From Phorcus lineatus (Eukaryota > Mollusca > Gastropoda > Trochida > Trochidae), in assembly GCA_921293015.1 (NCBI GenBank), contig OV121094.1, forward strand, positions 3,152,764 to 3,216,763: a stretch of DNA of 64,000 nucleotides. Reading direction: 5' to 3'. Positions within the stretch are counted from its first letter, which is position 1, and each line of letters starts with the position of its first letter. The notes under the pieces were generated by a model. It had not been told where the DNA came from. It saw only the letters and a program-made list of their open reading frames with translations, and made no database searches. Made by a program: the position numbers and the translations under genes. Of this stretch, positions 56,043 to 64,000 are shown one piece after another.

Positions 56043-57406
56043 CACTGACGGGCATAAAAAACTTTCCCTTATATTTTTTTCATTAACTTAGTTAAAATGA
56101 AAGATATTAGGGTAATGTTACTTGGCTAGGATTATTAAGAGTACGGGATCATATCTGGTGTACAATTACGACAAACCGCAACATCTGACAACTTCTATGC
56201 GGTATTTTGCGAAAAGCTCGTGATTTAACACTTTCGGGTGATGCTCGTGCGGGAAGGGTATAAAAACCGTCGCACACACAAGAAGGACACCTGCAGTACA
56301 AGAAAAACACAAAGAATGCCACGTTTAACGACAGCAGAGAGGGAAAGGGCTATTGGAATGCTGCAATTCGGAGCTACAACTGGTCACGTTGCAAGAACGT
56401 TCGGCTGCTCCGTTGTAACTGTCCGGAATCTTCGCCAACGCTATCAACAAACGGGGCAGACCTCAGACAGACCACGGACAGGCAGACCCCGGATAACGAC
56501 AGCGCGGGAAGACCAGTACCTGAGGACATTGCATCTTAGGAACCGCTTCCTGACGGTGACGTCATCAGCGGCAACGTCATTGGGTCACCCACTCAGTCGA
56601 AGGACACTTGCAAGAAGACTTCGTGCCTTTGGTATCCGCGGAACAGTACTGACCATCAGACATCGGCAACTGAGACTACGCTGGGCCACTCAAGTTCGAC
56701 GTTGGCAGCTACGTGACTGGCGTCGAGTGCTATTTTCTGATGAAAGTCGTTTTGCTATATCAAGAGCTGATGGAAGAGTAAGGGTTTATAGGCGAGCAGG
56801 TGAAAGAACGGCCAATTGCTGTATCCAGGAGTCGGAACCCTATGGTGGTGGGAGTGTGATGGTGTGGGGCGGCATTTGTGGCGACCAAAAGACTGATCTT
56901 GTGGTTGTGAATGGTAATCTTACGGGCCAACGTTACATCGACCAGGTACTGAGACCAGTTGTCCTACCATTTCTGCAACGACAACAACATGAAGTCATCT
57001 AACAACAAGATAATGCTCCACCACATGTTGCTAGGATTGTGGACAACTTTCTCAACGTAAACAACGTCAACGTCATGCTATGGCCAGCTCGATCTCCAGA
57101 TCTTTCATCGATTGAACATTTGTGGGACCATCTTGACAGGCGTATTCGGAGTCGACAAAACCCTCCAATCAACCGACAGCAGATGGCTCAAGCTCTCATC
57201 GATGAATGGAGACGTATCCCAGCTGACGTCATCAGACGCTTGACTACGTCAGCCCGAAGACGAGTATTTGCCTGTATCAATGCCAGAAGTGGACACACTC
57301 GATATTAGTGACTCAATTTGCTGCATTGTCAAGCTCCAAATTTAGAGAGAAAAACTAATGAAATCTAGATCTAAAGCAAGGGAAAGTTTGTTTATGCCCG
57401 TCAGTG
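56043..57406 (+). mobile_element. Tc1/mariner transposon inserted in the foldback element
   Basis: Terminal inverted repeats CACTGACGGGCATAAA at the left and TTTATGCCCGTCAGTG at the right, with TA at each border. The repeats extend inward to AAACTTTCCCTT. The 1364-bp length and one transposase gene are normal for Tc1-like elements. Its insertion interrupts the left arm of the 55.8-59.1-kb element, so it is the younger of the two. Confidence 0.9.
56316..57308 (+). pseudogene. Tc1-like DD34E transposase with one nonsense codon
   Basis: Starting at the ATG 56316 (MPRLTTAERERA), the frame runs ~330 codons with one TAA at 57000-57002. The N-terminal helix-turn-helix (GMLQFGATTGHVARTFGCS) and GRP-type linker (RTGRPRITT) bind the inverted repeats. 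Catalytic residues are D142 (SDESRF), D232 (QQDNAPPH) and E267 (SIEHLWD), with 34 residues between the last two. VMVWGGI is present. The TAA falls three codons before the second Asp, where relatives have F in FQQDNA. Otherwise the frame is clean, so loss is recent. Confidence 0.88.
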
Positions 57407-58794
57407 TATATAAACAAAGTCTTATTGTAGATATATATTACAAATAAACATACAAACCTAATCAGTAATAATGTGTGTATGTATGCATGTGTGTGTGTTT
57501 ATTTGTATGCATGTAAATGTATATGGATGTGGGAATGATGTATTTATGTACTTTCTTATGTATAAATTATGTTGGAATAAACGTTTTTAGTATTTTATGT
57601 TAGTAAGAATGATATATATAGAATTTTGGGAGGTTGTTTGTAGTCAGTTGATACCTTTCATTATGATGATTAAACACAGACCACAATTATATCATCGGAA
57701 ATTAGTAGTGACATACATACAAACTAAACCAGTTGATAATAAACTTATCCAAATCCATTTGAAACATGAAATATAGGCCTTAACGTTCATTTCAGACAAA
57801 GATTTCATTTCAGGAAAAATTTACACAAATATATTCATAAAACGTACAAGACTTTACATATGTAAATGACATAATATGTACAATGTGTGTATGTATGTAT
57901 ATAAGTATGTGTGTATGTAGATATGTACTGTCTATGTATGTGTGTATGCTTCTTTAAATGTGTGTCTGCATGTTTGCAGTAAATTTATATGGATGTGGGA
58001 GTGAGATTATCTATATTGGTACTAGTATAAATTGTTGTACTAGTAGATTATGTCGGAATTAATGTACTCATATTGTATGTATGTATAAATGGTAGGTTTC
58101 GGGGAGGTAGTGTGTATTTCTTTAATATCTTTTCTATTGGATGATAAAACACAGACCACAATAACATCATCGGTAAAGTATTCGTGATATGTATTAATTA
58201 TATTAATTCATATGTGTATGTGAATCTTTACTTTATAACGCTTCGTATATGTTTGTTCCTATGTTCCTATGTATGTAAGACCGCGCATGTTTGATTATAA
58301 GGTTACCCGCATTCTTTGTAAGAATGTTTATGACTGTCTCTTATGTATAATAAGACTGTCTCTCACGTTTTAATATAGAACATACATATCACTAATAATT
58401 TCCGATGATATAATTTTGGTCTGTGTTTAATCCTTATAATGTAAGGTATCAACTGAATACACACAACCTCCATAAATTATATATATATATATATATCATT
58501 CTTACATACATAAGATACTAAAAACGTTTATTCCAACATGATTTATACATAAGAAAGTACATAAATACATCATTCCCACATCCATATACATTTACATGCA
58601 TACAAATACATACACATACATGCATACAAATATATACACATACATGCATACATACACACATTATTACTGATTTAGTTTGTATGTTTATTTGTACTATATC
58701 TACAATAAGACTTTCTTTATATGTAGGGACGTCTAATCAAGGAGACTTCCACACAAGTAATGCTGACTTTGACAGATCAAATCCTTATATATAT

Positions 58795-59010
58795 ATATCA
58801 TTATCTTGAAATTTCAAGATGCTATGTTGAAATTTTAACTTATTTAACTTGAAATTTCAACATAATTATCTTGAAATTTCAACATAAATATCTTGAAATT
58901 TCAACTTATTATCTTGAAATTTCAACTTAATATCTTGAAATTTCAACATAAGTATCTTGAAATTTCAAGATGGACATGTTGAAATTTAAACTTTTTTCTT
59001 GAAATTTCAA
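58795..59010 (-). repeat. CTTGAAATTTCAAG palindrome array, right
   Basis: About ten copies of the palindromic core in the right arm, two or so more than in the left. Copy number differs although the arms otherwise match. Confidence 0.85.
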
Positions 59011-59829
59011 AATAAAAATAAGTAAACAGATGGCCCTAATATGCCACCGTAATAATCAGTTACCATTTTTATAATGAAATGGAAGTACTTTGTAGCAGTA
59101 AGAAGAATAATTTCTTATGAAAAATAATTAATACAAAATAATCAAATATATTCATTTTTTCCATCTGAAGCGATTTTCTTAATTTCAATTCTTCTTAATA
59201 TATTTCACATCTTACATTACAATTTGAAATTTTATTTTTGAATGTGGGACCAATGTCTTATACTCATTATAGTAAAAATATCGAGTGGTCAAACATTTTC
59301 CGTCATTTCTGATCCAAACGCTTTCTGTTTGGTAAACGTGGGACCATTGTCTCGGACTACTTTTGGGAGAATGTCTAGTGGTCCCACATTTTTGTAAGCT
59401 TAAAATAAAGAATGTCTTGAGGTCAAGACACATACGACGCCTAAACATATACTCATAAAAGAGTAAAATCCACATATTTCTGGCCACAAGAGCCGTTACA
59501 TACTAGGCAATTCGAGCATGGTCTCAGATACGGGAATTATTGTCATAGCTCTGCATGAGGGGAACGAGACCAGAGTTATTTCCCTTCCTCTCTCGCGAAC
59601 CAGCTATAAAGCGTGCAGAGCAGATCAGAACCGAGTTTATTTCGTATATTTGGCTATGAGACCAATAGTAAAGTGGTAATAAGGTTTGTAATGATAAAAT
59701 ATACATAAGAGCGCTTAGAACTTTCGTAAATTTATCAATGTTGTTTCATAAAGAAGAGCTAGCTCAAATAACAATTCATGATTTTGGGTATTCATGAGCG
59801 ATATAAACTTAAACACTGATGGGTAAATA

Positions 59830-61030
59830 TCGTGTACGCAGATGATGATAAGATGGCCATATCAACAAGACATGGTATTCATCTTCTTCTCCTGTTCCAC
59901 ATGGAAGCGTCATTAAAATCTTTACCACATCTATTTATTTTTAAACCATTTGAACACCTAAATGTCGTGAAAACCCTTCTCAAATATGATGGATGAACGG
60001 AAATTAAATAGTTTTCAGGTTGTAGGGGAGATTTAAAAGTACAATACCTTGTTAATGTAGATGATGCAGAAATAGAAATCAACCAATTTTTTCGAAGCAA
60101 AGTATTTTCTACTGAATCAGAAAATATAGCAACATTATCTGCAAATAAAAGTAAGATAACATCATCAATATCACAATCAATAAATATGCTATTCAGATTT
60201 TCAGTTTTTATAAGATTTACCAATTCATCAATGTAGATAAAAAAACAATAATGGGGACAGCATACAACCTTGTCTAAGTATACATGTTGGGTCAAATTAA
60301 TCTGTTAATTGATTAGAATTTAGTTTAACAGAAGCCTTTACATTTGTGATCATAATTTTGAGAAGTTTAAAATATTTCCATGTATACACTTCTGTAAGCT
60401 TAAATAAAGTAATTTTGTTTTGTCCACCACATCAAAGGCTTTTTAAGTCTACAAAAAAGCAATAAAAGTTACCACCTGACAGTAAATTATTATTAAATTA
60501 TTGTAAATTAAATACTTATGTGCTAATGAATGTAGAACAAATACATTATCTATTGTAGAATGTCCTTCTCTAAATCCTGACTGCACTTCAGAGATACAGT
60601 TTTGCAGTTTTACCCATATCATGAGTCTTGTATTAATTATTGATGTAAACAGCTTGCCCATTACATTCAATAGGGTTATTCCCCTGCATTTATTAGGGTC
60701 TGATCTGTCTCCTTTCTTAAAGATAGTTGTAATCAGCCCATGATTTCTGGCCTGAGGAAAATATTCAGTTTCTAATACAGTGTTAAACAAGAAAGACATA
60801 TACGGTAAAATAAAGTCCAGTGATGCTTTAAATGTTTCTGGTGGTAAGCCTGTCCTGGTGATTTCTCATTTTTTTAATTGCCTGTTTAATGTCATCTTCT
60901 GAGTTTTACTTCCAATTAATTCATAACATAGTGCACAGTCATCACAGTCTGAAAAATTATGTTCCTGAATATAGTTTGCACATCTTCATTAAATGTAGAG
61001 TCAGTTTCAATATCTGGATGAAAGGAGATT
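59830..61030 (-). pseudogene. LINE reverse transcriptase, decayed
   Basis: Two minus frames belong to one RT. 60799-60449 holds FPQARNHGLITTIFKKGDRSDPNKCRGITLLNVMGKLF-type fingers sequence: KKGDRSDPNKCRGITLLN, then SEVQSGFREGHSTIDNVFVL. 60295-59879 holds YIDELVNLIK and the catalytic box as LLLFADNVAIFS, with N in place of the second Asp of [FY]ADD. More decayed palm/fingers sequence lies upstream to ~61030. Frameshifts and stops separate the parts, and the lost catalytic Asp alone would inactivate it. Confidence 0.8.
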
Positions 61031-61059
61031 TGTCTCAATTAAAAGCAGAGTACTTACTC

Positions 61060-61930
61060 TGAAATTACCAGTCGGAAAATGAGACGACAATGTACAATTG
61101 TAAAAGAACTCGGGTAAACAGAGTAACTTCGTTAGTGAATCGATGCCTTGTTATTCGGACAAATGAACCAATCAGAATCGAGTGTCCAACACATTCATGG
61201 TAGAATGGTACTTTAAGTAGTAATAGTAGCCTAGTAGTGTAGGTGGTAATGGCAGTAGTAGTTTGAAAATGGAACCTCGGAGACAAGGGAAGATGAATTC
61301 AAGAAGAAGACGACAGCAGAATGTTGTTTGTGGTCGACAATTTCTTTTATATGCCGTTGATGGTTTATGTTACAAAGGTCATCCCCGCGCCGGTGGTACA
61401 GTCACATCTTGGAGTACACGACAGAGTTATTCCCCAAAGACTCTGTCGTGGAGACTCAACTCCAAACTGTGTCCAGGCTGGGGTGTACAAAGGCAGAGCT
61501 ACATATTGGCTACATGGAGGGTGTACAGGCAAACCGAGTCTTAACGAGTCGGTAGCGAGTCTAACGCAAGTCTAAAGTCAAACGGGAGTCTGCAACGAGT
61601 CTGAAGAGAAAAGATGGTGGAGGATTTCCCGGTAGCGTGAGGTTGCTGTAAGCTCACGCAGTTCTGGTACCTAAAATTGCAGCTAAGTGAACCCGAAGAC
61701 GATGGGGGAATAAGAAGCATACACCAAGCTGGAGACCATCGACAACCATCCTCCACCCAATCAACCGAGACGTGAACGTTTGAATCGAGATCTTCAAGAC
61801 CTATCTATCAACGCCATCAACGCCTATTCATTGTACCCCTTGAGGATAGAAGACTCAAGCTCGAAGACAGCGTGCACATCAAATATTATATGAACTCTTG
61901 CTGACAGTCCTCATAACCAAACTATTAATA
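61060..61930. other. GC-richer unique stretch, possible leader region
   Basis: Contains a small inverted repeat ACGACAGAGT...ACTCTGTCGT (61418-61450) and a run of AGTCT/GAGTC words at 61525-61605. The overlapping frames are short and mutually exclusive; none has a domain. Confidence 0.3.
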
Positions 61931-61966
61931 ATGGATGTGTTAACATTCCGTGGAACAATCAAACAG
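61931..61966 (+). CDS. Possible first coding exon
   Basis: ATG at 61931 opens twelve codons (MDVLTFRGTIKQ) ending CAG/GTATGTG, a good splice donor in phase 0, after a GC-richer leader-like region. No downstream exon was found in the window, so this is tentative. Confidence 0.2.
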
Positions 61967-62299
61967 GTATGTGTGATTTAATCAGCCAGTAGCAACGTTT
62001 TATAATAATAATTGTGTACATTACAGTGATAAGTTTTGTATGTACTGGAGTAGTTGGGATAAACCGCTGTTACCTTTATCAATTTAAGTCGTTGACGTCG
62101 GCTAGGTTATGTTTTTTTGGCCACGTATTTTACTTCGCCTGATTGATGAGTTTCCCGATTGCCAAATACGACTCTCGGTGTCAATGATTTTAATGATAAA
62201 TTGGTCACTGGTTTGAAAACCCTGTAAAGACGTAAAGAGAAACTGAAATGTTTCCGCCAGTAGTGCATTTCTCGACATATCGCACTAACGAGTACTTAC

Positions 62300-62429
62300 T
62301 ATCCGATGCCAATAACCTCTCTGCATCAAATAGACAACTCTTGAGAAAACGAGTGCCCTCTAGATTTGGATCGTGCTTAACTTTCATTTTCAAAAATATT
62401 CCGCCATCAAAGTAAAGTTCTATGTTGTC
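62300..62429 (-). CDS. Possible internal exon of an unrecognised gene
   Basis: Between an acceptor-like TTTCTAAAAG/GAC and a strong donor GGATA/GTAAGTACT the minus strand is open for 43 codons. The reading NIELYFDGGIFLKMKVKHDP is followed by LEGTRFLKSCLFDAERLLAS, of protein-like composition. I cannot name a family, and partner exons were not identified. Confidence 0.35.
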
Positions 62430-63085
62430 CTTTTAGAAAGTCATCCCTTCAGACATATCATGTATCCTGATGCTTATGATCAATCTCGATTACCTGCATT
62501 ATATTTACTCATGTCCGAGTCGTGCTTTTTCTTAAATGATTGACTGTTCTTTATTGACGTTTTCATACTAGGTGATTCAAGTCGGTTAGGTTTTTATTTT
62601 ATTTTTGTACGCCAATCAACTCCAATCCAACCCATTTAGCTATCTTTGCCTTGACGAGTCTAGACTCAATATAAAACTCCCCACTTGATTCATCTGTATG
62701 GTAATCGTCAGTATTAGTTACAGTCACCGATCATGTATCATATTTACGTATGTTACTCAATATTTTACAAACTGGCTTGATTATTACACTATATCTTCAT
62801 TGTTTTGTATTTATCTTTGCTTGTTACATTACAATTTTTGCCTTCATTCACGTAAAAATTCAAATTATCAATGTTACATTTTGAAATTCTAAAATCCAAA
62901 TACAACCTTATGTTATGATGATAGGAAACGCTAGCACCCTAGCATCATAGTACAATGTTTATATGCGAATTATCAATGTTACATTTTGAAATTCTATTCT
63001 ATTCACGTCCAAATATGCTATTTATGAAAGAATTTCCAATCGATATGAAATATAAAATTTGGAAGAAATTCGGACCTGTGTTTAC
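62430..63085. other. No gene; short direct repeat
   Basis: TTATCAATGTTACATTTTGA occurs at about 62865 and 62968, a direct repeat ~104 bp apart. Nothing else is supported. Confidence 0.45.
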
Positions 63086-63094
63086 ACGATGACA

Positions 63095-63260
63095 TTAGTA
63101 ACTGTAGTAGTAGTGGTGGTGGTGTTAGTCGTAATATTAATAGCAGTAGAAGTAGCGGTAGTAGTCGTTGTAGTGGTAGTAGTAGAAGTACTATAGGGGG
63201 TAGTGTTAGAAGTGGCAGTTGTAATTTTATAGTGGTAGTAGTAGTTTTAGTTGTGCTAGT
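63095..63260 (+). repeat. (GTA)n-type trinucleotide repeat
   Basis: Imperfect GTA/GTG units over ~160 bp with interspersed AGT and GGT triplets. Confidence 0.85.
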
Positions 63261-63479
63261 AGTGAACTTACGTGCAAAAGAAACGTCCCTAAAATATTCT
63301 ATTTGTCCTTTTCTATTTAATGACCGTCAAAATAACTCAATGTCAGGAACAAGTCGCCTGAACACTCAATTTGATGACATGACAACAAAGGACATGGGAT
63401 GCACGTGCTTTGCGAGAAAAATGACTCGTGGGGGATAAAGCGGCCAAATGTTCAAAGGCATCGGTTACATCAGTTTGAC

Positions 63480-64000
63480 ATGAAGAACAAGCTGAGATTA
63501 ACGTCAGAGCAGAGAAGCCGAGCAGTCGGGATACTTCAACTGGGCTACATACGACCATGTCGCTAGAATCAAGAACTGCTCGAGGTCGAAAAATTGGTAG
63601 ACTGGTGACGCGTTAAAGACTGGCAGGACAGCAGACAGGCCAAAGAGCGGCAGACCGAAGGTGACTGCCCTTAATGGAGACAGACATTTACGAGTGCTTC
63701 ACCTGAGGAACAGATTCCTCGACGTATTCAATCAGTAGATGAACAGTGAACAGACGACTGCGTCAACATGGCATCCGAGCCTATAGACCATACAGATGGA
63801 TAATGTTAACGCATCAAATTCGACGCCAAAGACTGGCTTGGGCGGGAACCGTTCGTCAATGGCAGCAACATTGGAGCCCACTGCTTTTCACCGATGAGTG
63901 CAGGTTCCAGCTCAACAAGCCCGACGGCCTGATACGTGTCTTCAGGCGGCGGGGTAAGAGAACGCTACATTGTTGCGTCGCAGAGGTTGAGCCTTATGGA
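63480..64000 (+). pseudogene. Second Tc1-like transposase, decayed and cut by window end
   Basis: From the ATG at 63480 the reading KLRLTSEQRSRAVGILQLGY is followed in another frame by HVARIKNCS. LRVLHLRNRFLDVF lies at ~63688-63730, and an open stretch to the window end reads RRLRQHGIRAYRPYRW, RQRLAWAGTVRQWQ, FTDECRF (first catalytic Asp), DGLIRVFRR and VEPYG. The order matches the Tc1 transposase at 56.3 kb, from which it differs clearly, so it is a separate lineage. Frameshifts and a stop near 63735 break it; the second Asp and Glu lie beyond the window. Confidence 0.75.

Larger units (their letters stand above)
55759..59051. mobile_element. Foldback element with palindrome arrays, carrying a nested Tc1
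   Basis: Ends read TACGGTGGCATATTAGGGCC and its complement, with ATAATC directly outside both (55753-55758, 59052-59057), a 6-bp target duplication. The arms extend inward ~590-680 bp: left 55759-56040 plus 57409-57712, right 58375-59051. The left arm is split by a Tc1 element at 56043-57406. Without that insert the element is ~1.93 kb. The subterminal parts hold arrays of self-complementary TTGAAATTTCAA words. The middle (57713-58374) contains a further diverged copy of the inner arm (ACACAGACCACAATAACATC at 58151). It encodes no transposase of its own. Confidence 0.8.

Noticed and set aside
61263..61575. Arg-rich 93-codon plus frame and overlapping frames
   Set aside because: Three overlapping frames of similar length in GC-richer DNA, none with a domain, splice support or conservation signal.
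1..64000. RHIM motif in the shared leader
   Set aside because: The leader lacks the I/V-Q-I/V/L-G tetrad; only the general idea of a short assembly motif is kept, as a hypothesis.

Overview
The window is animal nuclear DNA. It is AT-rich, has genes split into short exons with GT-AG introns, and is dense in transposable elements: LINE, DIRS/PAT-like, Crypton-like, Tc1/mariner, foldback and MITE elements, and a tRNA-derived SINE. The mix of long TACA-type microsatellites, CR1/RTE-type LINE pieces and an expanded set of caspase/SAM genes fits a lophotrochozoan, most likely a mollusc. No marker in the window fixes the species.

Layout. 0-9 kb: a LINE ORF1 running off the left edge, two decayed LINE reverse transcriptase pieces, a (CATA)n region, a GACGT-rich inverted-repeat element inserted in one copy of a tandem duplication, and another LINE 3' end. 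9-18 kb: mostly non-coding, with a three-exon SAM-domain gene (SAM-A, minus strand) and TATA-type promoter blocks. 18-30 kb: a hairpin MITE, members of a palindromic GATATC repeat family, a young DIRS/PAT-like retrotransposon with split direct repeats (gag, RT-RNase H and tyrosine recombinase all open), and an intact 550-residue Crypton-like tyrosine recombinase. 30-36 kb: SAM-B, a paralogue of SAM-A with the same exon plan, preceded by a 13-copy tandem array built from the start of its own first coding exon, and by copies of the same TATA blocks. 38-49 kb: a seven-exon caspase gene on the minus strand, its large intron filled with inverted repeats, a SINE and a MITE. 51-64 kb: a perfect 71-bp-arm hairpin, a 1.27-kb element with 277-bp terminal inverted repeats, a 3.3-kb foldback element carrying a nested Tc1 transposon, a decayed LINE, a few exon candidates and a second Tc1 remnant at the right edge.

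How the host genes may work together. The caspase and both SAM genes are co-oriented, all their internal introns are phase 1, and all start with the same short glycine-rich motif (N-V-T, G-G-x-A, V-x-A-A) encoded by small separate exons. The SAM proteins consist of only this leader plus a SAM domain; the caspase consists of this leader plus p20/p10. I infer a small cell-death or immune signalling module in which the shared leader brings adaptors and protease together. This is a hypothesis from sequence alone. All three spliced models keep frame across every junction and give lengths divisible by three (148, 139 and 324 residues).
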